A stretch of 64,000 nucleotides of DNA, taken from assembly GCA_037176705.1 (NCBI GenBank), contig CM073886.1:10252501-10316500 (forward strand), given 5' to 3'. The position numbers were made by a program, and so were the translations under genes. This stretch comes from Molossus alvarezi. Taxonomy: Eukaryota; Chordata; Mammalia; Chiroptera; Molossidae. The notes under the pieces are model-generated. The model was not told the DNA's origin. It ran no database searches and saw nothing but the letters and a program-made list of their open reading frames with translations. Shown here piece after piece: positions 30,620 through 41,864 of this stretch (positions within the stretch are counted from its first letter, which is position 1; each line of letters begins with the position of its first letter).

Positions 30620-30870
30620 CCCGTTGGCACCCTCCTTAGAAAAAGCTAGCAATTGGAGTCCTGCTCCTAAAGACACTTGGGTTGCTGGGAAATAAGGTTG
30701 CCTTTTCCAGGTGACAAAGAGGTATCTGTCCCTTTTGTCTTCTCTTTGCAATGTGCAGCCAAATGACCAGATTCTTGACAAATAAAAAAGGGTCTCAAGG
30801 AGGCAGGGTTTCTCAGAAGGCAGAGCAACAATGTTGGGGCCTCTGTGCCTGTACCAGAGCAGCCCACACT
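30620..30870 (-). pseudogene. Possible retroviral gag zinc-knuckle remnant
   Basis: One minus-strand frame reads 'ICQESGHLAAHCKEK' near 30790-30735. This fits the tail of a C-x2-C-x4-H-x4-C knuckle, except that the first cysteine is replaced (Phe). The neighbouring frame is short and there is no wider domain support. It could also be chance. Confidence 0.3.
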
Positions 30871-31001
30871 TCTCCCCTACTTATCACCATAGCAACAGCA
30901 TTCTGAACACCCCATCCCATGGCACGGGGCTATTTTCCTTTTAAGGGTCTCACTGTATAGCATGGCATGGATGGCACCTGTAGGCATCAAGAACTCAGGT
31001 C

Positions 31002-31245
31002 TAGCCCTGGCCGGTTTGGCTCAGCGGTTAGAGCGTCGGCCTGCGGTCCTGAGACCCGGTTCCCGCTAAGGGCACGTAGGTTGCAGTTTGTGAGGGTGGG
31101 TTGCAGTTTGTCCCCGGCCCTGGTTGGGTCGTGTAGGTGGCAGCCACTCGACATGTACCTTTCACGTAGATGTTTCTCTCTCTCTCCCTCCCACTCTATC
31201 AGAACAACAACAACAAAAAATGTCCTCGGGTGAGGATAAAAAACA
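31002..31245 (+). repeat. SINE, V type
   Basis: V copy with an internal duplication ('ggttgcagtttgt' twice, 31078 and 31099). TSD 'ctcaggtct' at 30993 and 31261. Confidence 0.88.
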
Positions 31246-31411
31246 AAACAAACAAAAAAACCTCAGGTCTGGGCACATTGACTGAACTGGTGGTTGTTTA
31301 ACCAGGTGCCCACTTTGACAGGTGTAGAGGGCAAGGGACCCTCACAAGTTTACATGTGGCTTGAGGGTTTCACCTGTGGTGACCCTTGGACACCTTTTTC
31401 ACCCCTCGCCA

Positions 31412-31432
31412 CACACACACACACACACACAG
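31412..31432. repeat. (CA)n microsatellite
   Basis: Ten AC units on the plus strand, hence (TG)n downstream of the ZNF48 poly(A) signal. Confidence 0.9.
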
Positions 31433-31434
31433 GA

Positions 31435-32195
31435 GTCCAAGCCTCAGACAAGAAGTTTATTGGCAAGGAAACACATGGAGATGTGGCTGTCTGGCCTTGG
31501 AGCTTCCCTGGCATTTCCTCACTTCAGCCACTTTATCTCTGTTGACGGCCACCAGGGCCTGGGCTTGGCATGCAGAATTCTCCTGCTGTCTCTGGTCTAT
31601 TCTGCGTGTCCAGTTGTCAGGGTGGGCTGGGGTCCTCCAGGGCAGGTAGGTCTGGGCTCTGTCCAAGTGCTCTTCCTGGCTAAGACCATGTCCAATGGCC
31701 TGACGCTGGCTACTGCTTGCCATACAGTACTCCCATTAGAAGGATCAGCAAGATGCCCCTGCCTAGTTCTATCCCCCTAAACTCCAAGTCTCTTTGTTGC
31801 AGCTCATAAGGGTTTGAACAAACTATGGTTCAGGGTGCTGGTCTCTCAGGGTAGATTGAGAGGAATTAAGAGGCAGCAGGAATTTAAGGTTCTTTTAAGG
31901 GGCTTCAGGCTAAGACCATTAATTCAACAAGCATTTATTGAGTGCCAACTAGGCAGTGTTCTAGAAGCTGAGGATATAGACCACACTGGCTAGGTCCTGA
32001 CTGAGCCCAGCTGGCGCAGTTTCCTGAGCTTCAAGATCATTGTCTCCATTCTCTATCTATTCACTCCATTCTCTAGTTTCTTCCCCTCCCACCTTCTTTC
32101 CTTTTCCCTCCCACCAACACCCAGGCCCTTTCTTCTCTGCTTAGGCAAAATACCATCCCTTTGGTCTCCTGATCCTCCACCCTCCCTGTACCCAA
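31435..32195 (-). other. ZNF48: ZNF48 3' untranslated region
   Basis: About 760 bases from the stop to a canonical AATAAA at 31461-31456 ('gccaataaacttc' on the minus strand), followed by a TG-rich tract. An open frame at 31457-31723 (-) lies inside this UTR and is not counted as a gene. A short L2-like piece is present at 31918-31990. Confidence 0.65.
31456..31461 (-). terminator. ZNF48: Poly(A) signal AATAAA of ZNF48
   Basis: Canonical hexamer on the minus strand; cleavage is expected about 10-30 bases on, next to the (TG)n run at 31432-31412, which fits a GU-rich downstream element. Confidence 0.65.
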
Positions 32196-33997
32196 TCATT
32201 CCAGTCCTGTTGGTGGTTCCTCTTTGAGGGGCCTTGCCAGACCATCCCCTGTCCCAAAGGGCCTCAGGACCAGGTGCCCACGCTGGTGCTTGATACGAGC
32301 AGAGCTATCACCAAAACCCTTGCCACACTCTGCACATTTGTATGGCTTCTCCCCAGTGTGCGTGCGCCTGTGTTTGACCAGATCTGAGCTCCGGGGGAAC
32401 TCCTTCCCACAGAAGCCACACACATGGGGCTGGCTGAGTCCAGAGGGCTGGGCCCGGACTCGGGGCCGAGGGGCCATGGGTGCTGGGCCTGGGGGGTTAT
32501 GTGGCCTCAGGAGAGTGGATGGTGCTGGTGGCTGAGCCTGTTCACCACGGTGGGTGCGGAGGTGCTTGACTCGGGCTGAGCTGTCAGCAAAACCCTTGCC
32601 ACATTCAGGGCAGAGGTAGGGTTTCTCCCCCGTGTGCACACGATGGTGTTTCACCAGGTCCGAACTTCGGCGGAAGCCCTTGCCACACTCAGGGCACTTG
32701 TGGGGCTTGTCACCGGCTAGTGGTGGGGGTGGCTCCCCAGCCTGTGGGCCTCCAGGCTCTGGCTCCAAGCCAGGCAGGCCAAATGGCCCATCACCTGAGT
32801 GTGAAGGGCTTCGAGGTGTTAGTGGGGGGCTGGTACCAAGAGGAGGTGGGGGTGGGCTTGAGCTGGGGGGTGGGCTAGGGATCAGGGGAGCCAGGGGGTA
32901 GCCTGGAAAGCTGAAGTCCTGAGGCTCCATGTGAGTCAGGCGGTGGCGGAGAAGGGTGGAGCTGAGGCTGAAAGTGCAGTCACATTCTGGGCAGGCGTGA
33001 GGCCTCTCGCCACTGTGGGTGCGGAGGTGCTTGACCCTGGCAGAGCTGTCAGCAAAGCCCTTGCCACACTCAGGGCAGAGGTAGGGCTTCTCTCCAGTGT
33101 GCACCCGCAGGTGCTTTACGAGGTCTGATCCCCGGGCAAATTCCTTTCCACACACATCACAGCCAAAAGGTTTGGGCCCCAGGTGACTGCGCTGGTGGCT
33201 CAGAAGGCTGCAGCTGAGCACGAATCTTTTGCCGCAATCAGTGCAGATATATGGCTTGTCCTGGGCCTTGGGTCCCTGTGCAGCTGCTGTGGCTGCTCGA
33301 GATGGCTGCCTCCGGGGCACCATGGGCCGGGGTGGTTGCTCCCCACGGTGTGTTCGCTGGTGCTTTATGCGAGCAGAACTGTCACCAAAGCCCTTGCCAC
33401 AGATGCCACACTTGTAGGGTTTCTCACCCGTGTGTGTCCGCTGGTGTTTCACCAAGTCAGAACTCTGCCGGAAGCTCTTGCCACATTCACCACAGATAGT
33501 GGGGCGCTCACCAGCAGGGATCCTGGACCTAGGAATCTTTGGAGGGCCCTGGGCTGGCAGTCTGGCTCTGTAGGGCTTTTCACCACTATGAGTTCGCTGG
33601 TGTTTGATACGGGCAGAGCTATCCCCAAAGCCCTTGCCACAGACCCCACACTTGTAGGGTTTCTCCCCTGTGTGTGTCCGCTGGTGTTTCACCAGATCCG
33701 ACATCTGCCGAAAGCTCTTGCCACACTCGCCACATACAGCAGCGCGATCACTAGCCTGGCCCCAGCGTGGTTCTCCCAGGAGCCGGGGGCCTCTGTCTCG
33801 AGCCTGAGGTTTTCCTGGTCCCTCTCTCTGGACCCACAAGTCATCCCAGGTCTGGATGCCTTCAGGTTTGAGAGAGGCATCTCCTACTTCATGACCTGCA
33901 GCCAAATCTTCCTCTTCTTTGAACTCCAAGTCATCCTCCTGTGGGGTATGTTCAAAATCATCCATTTGAGACATCTCCACATTCTCACCACCTAGAC
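32196..33997 (-). CDS. ZNF48: ZNF48 exon 2 (acidic region and all twelve fingers)
   Basis: Acceptor 'tttccccag' ends at 33998; first codon is completed as GGT (Gly). The stop follows the peptide 'EEPPTGLE'. Confidence 0.96.
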
Positions 33998-35289
33998 CTG
34001 GGGAAAGAAAAGGGAGTTGTAGACCTGCTCTTTGGCTCAGCCGTAGAAAGGCTTCCTTGACAGTCTGGTCACAAGGATCTCTCTCTCCTCTAAATTTCTA
34101 AAAAAACTTTCTGTTGTCTGTGCCTCTCATTTATAATAATTTCCTGCCCTGGCAGGTGTGACTTAATTGGTTGAGCACTGTCCCATACACCCAGAGGTGG
34201 CCGGTTCGATTCCCAATCAGGACGTTTGCACGTTCACACGCGCATGCACATGCACACACACACACACACACAATGATAATAATAATAGTAATTTCCTTTT
34301 ACCATGACTTTAATATGTGCCAATCACTGAACTAAGCATTACTGAACGCCTGCAAATGATCTTATGATGTAATACTATTACTATCCCCATTTGGAGACTC
34401 AGAGAATTTAAGTCACTTGCTCAAGGTTATAAAGGTTAGAAAGTAGCAAAGCCAGGTTTCTAACTCAGGTGTGTCTGATCCCCAAGCCTGTGTTAACCAC
34501 TACATTACATTTTCTCTCTTCCAAAAAACTAGTATTTGCTATTGCAATTATATCTTTTTATATCAGTCCATTATGTAATTTATTACTTCAGTCATCTGTG
34601 TTTATCTGAAAGGCCCCAGACACACACCTATCCCTCAAGATGCTTAGGGTTAGTAGGCAAGATAAGGCAAAGCAAAAATAATTATATTTTTGAGCTCAGA
34701 ATAACTGTGCTGTCACGAGAGAGAAAATAAGGAGACAGGAACAGCTTTAAAAGCAAGAAAAAAGTAAACCATGGAGAAAACTGGGGGCTGAACTGAACAC
34801 TTAATTAGTAGGCAGAAGGGAGCTAGACAAGGTTTTAGAGACGGGAGACCGGATTAGATCTAGACTTAGATCAATGTGGTTGCAGAGTGCATCACTGGAA
34901 AGAGGGCCCGAGGGGAGGCTGTTGACACTGCCTGATGAGGTGGAATGAGGCCCGAAGTAGGGCAGAGGCAGTGAGGGCTGTGATGACTGCTAGTGAGGGG
35001 AGAGTCCTTGAGATGATTTCCCTCCTGGCGTGGCGCACAGTAGGTGAAGGGAAACACTGACTCCCTCCTTGGTTTTTGCTGCCCTTCCCCTCTCTCCCTG
35101 GAAACACAGATCATTACCGATTTTTTTGGGTCTTGGTCAGGCAGAGCCAGGTATCACAGTCCTCAACCCGGCATTACCTATACATGGCGGCGCTTGACCG
35201 CGGCCCTCACCTGTTCGGGCGCCTCTCAGCTGCTCCCTTTCCTCCGGGCCATGGAGATCTGGACCCCAGGGCTCCACCGCGCGCTCCAT
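32196..35289 (-). CDS. ZNF48: ZNF48, C2H2 zinc-finger protein
   Basis: Nuclear zinc-finger protein of 626 aa (human about 618 from memory), presumed transcription factor. Coding exons complement(35211..35289) and complement(32196..33997), joined in phase 1. The N-terminus (MERAVEPWGPDLHGPEE) and an acidic stretch (DDFEHTPQEDD...) precede a WDDLW clause. Twelve C2H2 fingers follow in three clusters separated by Pro-rich linkers, including a long Pro/Ser linker around finger 8-9 that ends GDKPHKCPECG. Five finger pairs repeat the same order: a finger with 'SDLVKH' then one with 'DSSAR(I/V)KH' (fingers 1-2, 3-4, 6-7, 9-10, 11-12). No KRAB or SCAN. Start chosen because it restores the ZNF48 N-terminus; an in-frame GTG at 33980 is not used. 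High confidence. Confidence 0.96.
34147..34273 (+). repeat. SINE head, P-like, with (CA)n tail
   Basis: Truncated after 'gattcccaatcagga'; tail is CA microsatellite 34238-34271. TSD-like 'taatttcct' at 34137 and 34291. Confidence 0.65.
34303..34510 (+). repeat. MIR element
   Basis: 'actatccccatttggagac' and 'cacttgctcaaggtt' are MIR clauses. Confidence 0.7.
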
Positions 35290-36350
35290 CGCAGGCACGC
35301 CGCCCTGAGCAAGGGGACAAACATACAGTCCCACGGTCACACAGCCATGTGCGGCCCGCGCCCTGCCGTTGCCCTCTGCCGGCTGGCACGGGCACCGGGC
35401 AGCATCGGGGTCCGAGGTGCAGGGCGCGGCTCCCGGTACCCCCTCCCCACCCCCGCCGCCGGCCGCCCCTGCACCTGCTGCTCCTTCCGGCACGCAGCCG
35501 CTCTTCACCTCCCGGCCGCCTCCGGCTCCGCCACACCGGTACCCTCCAGAGCTCCCTGCTGGGGCTCGGGTACCTGAGCCACCGACGGCTCTGGGATGCG
35601 GGTTCCGTGCCCGGCGGGGAGGGGGCTCGGCCCCAGGCGTCCCGGGGGCGGCCGCCGTGGGCGGGGACGGGAAGCGGAAGAGCTGGGCAGCACCGAGCCG
35701 CTCTAGGACCTGGAGGAGCTGCACGCCTTTGGGGGCTGCCCGGTCGGCCTGAGCTCAGTGGCCGGCGGGCGGCCGCCTGTCGCGGAGAGGGCTGCTCTAA
35801 GCCGAGGACGGTGGCCCGAACTCGGTGGTATTAACCGTGTGCCTCCTGGGCTGGAGCCGGGTGATGAGGGCGAAGACTCTTCCTAATTGTCGCTGTGTCG
35901 GGCCACCCACCCGCGCGGACCTGCGGGGTCGGCTGACAGTGCTAACCACCCGGCCCAGAGAGACAAAGAGATCTAAATACGGACCCGGGAAAGGGGTGGG
36001 GGGAAGACCCAGGCAGACAAAGGGCGGCGGAGACCTCAGACGGGGCGGGGGCGGGGCTCCGAGACGCAGGAAACAAAGCCCGGCCCGGCCGAGCCTGGAG
36101 AAACAAAGCCCCGCCGAACCGAGAAGCCGAGGGCCGGGTGGGGGCGGGGGTGGGGGCTGGGCTGGGGGCGGTGGCAGCAGAGACCGAGGCCGGAGCTGAG
36201 GTTAGTGGCGGATGCCTCTAGGGACGCCTCTGGGTGAGGCGGGCAGATGGAACCGAGACCCCGGAGCCAGAGACACAAAGTGTAACCTAAGAGCACCGAG
36301 TCGGAGAAGACGCAAAGGCTGAGAGAGACCGAGAGACAGCGGCAGGCGAA
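35150..36350. promoter_or_regulatory. CpG island, ZNF48 promoter
   Basis: Dense CpG block covering ZNF48 exon 1 and more than 1 kb upstream of it (minus strand), with G-rich Sp-type boxes ('ggggcgggggcgggg' near 36041-36056). Long open frames within it on both strands are compositional. Confidence 0.8.
35211..35289 (-). CDS. ZNF48: ZNF48 exon 1 coding part
   Basis: ATG at 35289; 26 codons plus one base, donor CAG|GTGAGG. Lies in the CpG island. Confidence 0.93.
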
Positions 36351-36825
36351 AAAAACCGAGCCTCCAGAGACAGATGTAGAAACAGATAAGATAGGTATGA
36401 AGTCATTGGGGCAGAGCTTGGAGAGAAACAGGTCTAGAGGTAGAGGAATAAAGTGAAACAGGCAGAGACAAAAGAGGCCACGGGGAGACTTAAGACTAGG
36501 GACAGGTCGACAGCCCTACAAAGGCCAAGCTGCCAGAGGCGGAAACTTAAACCCTGTTTCCCAGCTTGGTAGGGCCTTGGCTGGGGCTATGCTCCAGCGG
36601 ACCAGGGGCATGATCCCCAATACCTGTACTCTGGGCCAGCTTGTGTTTGGGGAGGAGGAGTGCCTGGTAGTTTCAGCAGTCCATCTGATGATGGGGAGGG
36701 GTAACAGAATATTAATTCACGTTTATTAAAAACTCATTGCTAAGCCAAGAGTTTGGGATAAACCGATACAACACAAGTTAGATTTGTCCTTGGCGGTGCT
36801 GCCAGTTTAAAGGGACAAGCACACA

Positions 36826-37068
36826 GCCCTGGCCGGTTTGGCTCAGCGGTTAGAGCGTTGGCCTGCAGTCCACAGAGACCCGAGTTCAGTTCCCGCTAAG
36901 GGCATGTACCTTGGCTGCAGTTTGTCCCTGGCCCTGGTTGGGTCATATGGGTGGCAGCCACTCGATGTGTCCCTTTCACGTCAATGTTTCTCTCTCTCTC
37001 TCTTCCTCTCCCTCCCGCTCTATCTGAATAAAAAATGGAAAAATGTCCTCGGGTGAGGATTAAAAAAA
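36826..37068 (+). repeat. SINE, V type
   Basis: Near-consensus V with exact TSD 'gggacaagcacaca' at 36812 and 37080. Confidence 0.92.
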
Positions 37069-37439
37069 TAAATAAATAAAGGGACAAGCACACAACTCGT
37101 GAAGAATAAAGAACTGTAGGGCCTGAGTTACATGCACCCATAGTGGGAGAGCAGGAAGAGTTCTAATCTGTGGAAATGAGTCTGCTTGATTCTGTGTGCC
37201 TGCTATGCAGGGATGTTAGACACAGACAGAAACAAGGACCACGAGTCAGTCAATACATACTTATGGATCACCAACCAAAGTCTAGATACTTTCAAGGCCT
37301 TGGAAATACAAGCTCCTCAGGGAGCTCTCAGCCCACTAGAGTATGAAAACGTGCAGATGATGTGACAGATTCCATACTGAAAGGAGTGTAGTGCAGACAG
37401 AGTGGGATACCTCTGTAGAGCTGAGTGGCTTTGGACATG

Positions 37440-37600
37440 GCTTTAAGGTAATTTGTGCTTGATTCCTGGCTTTGTCATTTACTACTGTTTGACCTTGGGG
37501 AAGTTACTTCTGTTTCCTGAACTGTAAAATGGGAACAATAATACCTAATTTGAATGGTTGAGAATTAATAAAAACACTTTGCAAAAAATATTAGCTATTG
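37440..37600 (-). repeat. MIR element
   Basis: 'accttggggaagttacttc' and 'tgtaaaatgggaacaataa'. Confidence 0.75.
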
Positions 37601-37875
37601 ATCTTTTGGCTGGAGTAACCAAGGAAGATGTGGCATTTTTGAGCTGATACTTCAAGGACAGCTAAGATTTCAAAGTCCAGTGTCTGGCTGAAGTGGGGGC
37701 TGAATGAAGAACTCCTTACAGAGGGAATGAAATGAACACTGTACTAAAAACGTACTATGTGCTAGCAGCTTGAAATCCAAAGATGATTAAGACTTATCCT
37801 CAAAGAGGAAAATAGAGAATAGTTCTATTTTAAATAGAGAATAGTCCTATTTTAAAAAAAAATTTTTTTTCCTTA

Positions 37876-37972
37876 CTTTCATTTTTTGGTATGTGCCCCT
37901 AGCGGGAACCGAACCCAGAACTATCTGGTCCACAGGCCGACACTCCAACCACTGAGCCAAACTGGCCAGGGG
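37876..37972 (-). repeat. SINE, H type (head only)
   Basis: Ends at 'ggtatgtgcccctagcggg' on the plus strand; joined directly to a P copy. Confidence 0.85.
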
Positions 37973-37973
37973 T

Positions 37974-38177
37974 TCTATATTGATTTTAGACAGAGATGAC
38001 GGGAGAGGGAGAGAGACATAGAAACATCCATGAGAGAGAACATCGATTGGCTGCCTCCTGCATGATCCCCCACTGGGGATCAGGCCCACAGCTCGGGCAT
38101 GTGCCCTGACCGGGAATCAAACCAGTGACCTCTTGGTGCAGGGTCGACACTCAACCACTGAGCCACACCGGCCGGGC
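37974..38177 (-). repeat. SINE, P type
   Basis: Together with the H copy it is bracketed by 'gaatagtcctatttta' (37840) and 'gaatagccctatttta' (38180). Confidence 0.85.
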
Positions 38178-38439
38178 AAGAATAGCCCTATTTTAATGTG
38201 TCATGAGTTTACATAATAGGAAAGCAGCAAAAGCTAAAGATAGTAAGTTTATTAATTTGTGCCACAAACATTTCCTGGGGGTCCAACATGTGCCAGACAA
38301 CTGTGCTAGCAAACAGGAAGAGGTTACATAATGGCAAAGAGTCCACCCCTCTTGTAAGAACCTTCTGCACAAAGCTAACCAGGCCACACACAAGTCATAT
38401 TCACTTGCAGAGCTAGCTTTGACTTTGAGAAAATAAAGC

Positions 38440-38620
38440 CTGTGACCTGGCTGGTGTGGCTCAGTTAGTTGGAGGCACATTTTGTGCACTGAAAGGTCAT
38501 GGGTTTGATTCCCGGTCAGGGTGCATGCGGGAGGCAACCGATTGACATTTCTCTCTCACATTAAATTTTCTCTCCCTCTCCCTTCCTCTCTCTCTAAAAT
38601 CAATAAAAACATACCAAAAA
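38440..38620 (+). repeat. SINE, P type
   Basis: P copy lacking the central portion. Confidence 0.75.
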
Positions 38621-39065
38621 AGAAGACAAAGCCTGGTCTGAACCTGAACTCAAGTTTAAAGATACAGAAGTCTCTCCAGGAATGCCTGGTGGGAACGTAG
38701 TTAGCTATGAAGACATGGCAAGATAAAAAAATAATCTAGATTATTAAATGGAAAAACTGCTGTCTACCATGCATTGCCCCATAGAAAGCTCAAGGGGGTA
38801 CCTTCCTTTCTCTAAACAACCCCTAGACCTTATCACATGAACGACTAGGCATGATTTGTTGGAGTTAAAAAGCATAATGGAATATTGATCATCACTATTA
38901 ATTCATGTCATCTCTACACAACACAAAGACCAGCCAAGCACCTTTGCTGCAGAGCAATTTTTTAAAATATATTTTATTCATTGATTTTTTTTAGAGAGAG
39001 GAAGTGAGAGAGACAGAACATTGATTTGTTGTTCCACCTATTTGTTTTTATTTTTTATTTAAAAA

Positions 39066-39314
39066 AAAATTTTTTTAATACTCACACGAGGACATTTTTC
39101 CATTTTTTGTTCAGGTAGAGTGGGAGGGGAGGGAGAGAGAGAGAGAGAGATAGAAACATCGACGTGAAAGGGACACATAGAGTGGCTGCCACCCGCACGA
39201 CCAACCAGGGCCGGGGACAAACTGCAACTGAGGTAGGTGCCCTTAGCGGGAACCGAACCTGGGTCTCTTGGGACCACAGGCTGATGCTCTAACCGCTGAG
39301 CCAAACCGGCCAGG
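39066..39314 (-). repeat. SINE, V type, nested
   Basis: Near-consensus V in the O element. Confidence 0.88.
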
Positions 39315-39329
39315 GGCACCTATTTATTT

Positions 39330-39508
39330 TTTATGTTTTTACTGACTTCAGAAAGAGAGGAAGGGAGAGGGAGAGAGAAAAACATCAACATTGATCAGTT
39401 GCCTCCTGCACGAACCCCAGCCATGGATAGAACCCAAAACCTGGGCATGTGCCCTGCCTGGGAATTGAACAGGATGATACTCAACCAACTGAGCCACACT
39501 GACCAGGG
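39330..39508 (-). repeat. SINE, P type, nested
   Basis: P copy with short head. Confidence 0.78.
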
Positions 39509-39833
39509 CTATTGTTCCACTTATTTTATGCATTCATTGGTTGATTCTTGGATGTACTGTGACCGGGGATCAAACCCACAACCTTGGCGTATGGAATATC
39601 AGGACCACACTCTAACCAACTGAGCTACCTGCCATTTGTTATGCACAAATGCCTTACATATGTTACTTTCTTTAACTCAGTAATTCCTTTTATAGGAATT
39701 AGTCCCAAGGAAATGGTTGGACAAGTACATAGTTATATTACCACAAAGATATTCATCCCAGTTCAATAGTGTTTATCACAATGATGAATGGGAATCAACC
39801 TAAATACTAAGCAGCTATAAAAATAATAATGAG

Positions 39834-40030
39834 GCCTGACCGGTGTGGCTCAGTGGTTGAGCGTTGACCCATGCACCAGGAGGTTGCCAGTTCGATTCCC
39901 AGTCAGGGCACATGCCCAGGTTGTGGGCCCAATCCCTAGTGGGGGCGTGCAGGAGGTGGCCAATCAGTGTTTCTCTCTCTCTCTCTCTCCCTCTCCCTTT
40001 CCTTTTCTCTCTCTCTAAAATCAATAAAGA
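39834..40030 (+). repeat. SINE, P type
   Basis: TSD 'aaaataataat' at 39821 and 40040. Confidence 0.85.
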
Positions 40031-40472
40031 AAAAAAATTCAAATAATAATTATGTAGATGTGTATTTATTATTGTAGAAAGATGTACTAAAAAATAAAAA
40101 GATGTACAGAATATATGAATTGACATAAACAGGTTTCCAAACAAAGTTATAGTATGATCCTACTTTTGTAAATATTTATTAATATGTATAGGCTTTGGAG
40201 AAAGTCTAGAAAGATAAAAATCAAAATGGGGTTATATCATGGTAGTGATATTAGATGTAAATTTTTCTAATCTATTTGCATTTTTAATTTTTCTGTGAGA
40301 ATATGTGTTGGTTAAATAATAAATAAATGAATATACATGTTATTTTCTTTTTTTTTAACCTCACCCAAGGACATACATATTATTTTCTTAAAGGCTGTTG
40401 AATAACTAAGGGAAGAGCTGATCAGAGTCTGAACCCAGGACAGGGGCAAGAGGATATAGGGTATAAAGAGAT

Positions 40473-40735
40473 GGGACCACCCTGTACGATTTAGCTCAGC
40501 GGTTAGAGCATCGGCCTACGGACCAAAGAGTTGGGGATTCATTTCTGGCCAAGGGAACGTACCTTGGTTGTGGTTCATCCCCAGTCCTGGTCAGGGTCGT
40601 GTGGGAGGCAATCAGTTGATGTGTCTTTCTCACATCAATGTTTCTCTCTCTCTCTGTCTCCCTCCCTCCTATTCTATCTGAAGATAAATGGAAAAATATC
40701 CTCAGGTGAGAATTAAAATAAATAAAATAAAATGA
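40473..40735 (+). repeat. SINE, V type
   Basis: Diverged V with 'aataaaataaaatg' tail. Confidence 0.8.
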
Positions 40736-40846
40736 AATGATTGATACTTTTCTGATTTTTCTGATTGATGAAGGACTTGGAAACCAATTGGCTATATCTT
40801 GTGGAGAACAAGGACGGGAAGAGTTCACTTTAAGATGGTAGGGCTG

Positions 40847-41073
40847 GCCCGGCTGGTGTGGCTCAGTGGTTGAGTCTCGACCCATGCCCCAAGAAGTTGC
40901 CAGTTTGATTCCTGGTCAGGGCACATGCCCAGGTTGTGAGCCTGATCCCCAGTGGGGGGCATGCAGGAGGCGGCCAATCGATGTTCTCTCTCATCGATGT
41001 TTCTATCTCTCTCTCCCTCTCCCTTCCTATTGCTCTAAAATCAATAAAGAAAAAAAATTAGAAAAAAAAAAAA
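40847..41073 (+). repeat. SINE, P type
   Basis: Near-consensus P. Confidence 0.85.
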
Positions 41074-41087
41074 AGGACAGCAGGACT

Positions 41088-41290
41088 GGCCCCGCCAGTG
41101 TGGCTCAGTGGTTTAGTGTCGTCCCATGCACTAAGAGGTCACTAGTTCCATGCCCGGGTTGTGGGTTCGATCCCCAGTAGAGGGCATGCAGGAGTCAACT
41201 AATTGATGTTGATGCTTCTCTCTCATTAATATTTCTATCTCTCCCTCTCCCTTCTTCTCTCTCTAAAAAAAACAATCAATGAAAACATTA
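41088..41290 (+). repeat. SINE, P type
   Basis: P copy lacking part of the head-body junction. Confidence 0.8.
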
Positions 41291-41411
41291 AAAAAGATTA
41301 TATTAAAGATGGTAGGGCTACTCAGCCTGATGAGCAGGAGGAAGGATTGTGGTAAAGGGGGAAGAGGTATTATCCCTTCCCTTGGCCTCTTGAAAGACTC
41401 TGGTTTGTTTG

Positions 41412-41641
41412 TTTTTTTATCCTCATCCGAGGACATTTTTCCATTTTTTTGTACAGCAGAGTGGGAGGGAGAGAGAGGGAAACATCGATGTGAAAGGGAC
41501 ACATCGAGTGGCTGCCACCCGCACAACCAACCAGGGCCGGGGACAAACTGCAACCAAGGTACATGCCCTTAGCGGGAACCGAACCCGGGTCTCTCCGGAC
41601 CGCAGGTGGACGCTCTAACCGCTGAGCCAAACTGGCCAGGG
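41412..41641 (-). repeat. SINE, V type
   Basis: 'gaaagactctg' at 41393 and 41642 brackets it. Confidence 0.88.
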
Positions 41642-41667
41642 CGAAAGACTCTGTTTTTTGTTTTTGT

Positions 41668-41864
41668 TTTTTCTTTATTGCTTTGAGAGAGAGAGGAAGG
41701 GAGAAGGAGAGAGGGAGAGAAACATCAATGAGAGAGAACATCGATTGGCCAACTCCTGCATGCCCCCCACTGGGGATTGGGCCCACAACCTGGGCATGTG
41801 CCCTGAACCAGTGACCTCTTGGTGCATGGGTCAACACTCAACCACTGAGCCACACCGGCTGGGC
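41668..41864 (-). repeat. SINE, P type
   Basis: Third target copy, 'gaaggactctgttta', at 41866. Confidence 0.85.

Larger units (their letters stand above)
12700..31430. other. ZNF771-ZNF48 intergenic region
   Basis: About 19 kb without a protein gene. Nearly all of it is accounted for by SINEs, LTR/ERV relics, L1 3' ends, L2/MIR and microsatellites listed separately. Stretches at 13250-13570, 14573-14800, 23520-23850 and 30540-31000 show no repeat I can name with confidence, apart from a possible gag-like clause at 30.7 kb. Confidence 0.7.
33998..35210 (-). other. ZNF48: ZNF48 intron 1
   Basis: 1213 bp, GTGAGG donor and 'ccccag' acceptor. Contains a P-like SINE head with CA repeat (34147-34273) and a MIR (34303-34510); the rest shows nothing recognisable. 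Confidence 0.9.
38968..39634 (-). repeat. SINE, O type, split by V and P SINEs
   Basis: O element parts at 38968-39055 and 39509-39634; the break holds V (39066-39314) and P (39330-39508). 'ttgttccac(c/t)tattt' recurs at 39030 and 39512. Confidence 0.7.

Noticed and set aside
31457..31723. Minus-strand 88-aa frame downstream of ZNF48
   Set aside because: Its stop overlaps the AATAAA signal and it lies wholly in the ZNF48 3'UTR; no family recognised.
35044..35834. Plus-strand frames of 177 and 252 aa in the ZNF48 CpG island
   Set aside because: GC-driven open frames antisense to ZNF48 exon 1, of low-complexity Pro/Arg/Ala composition.
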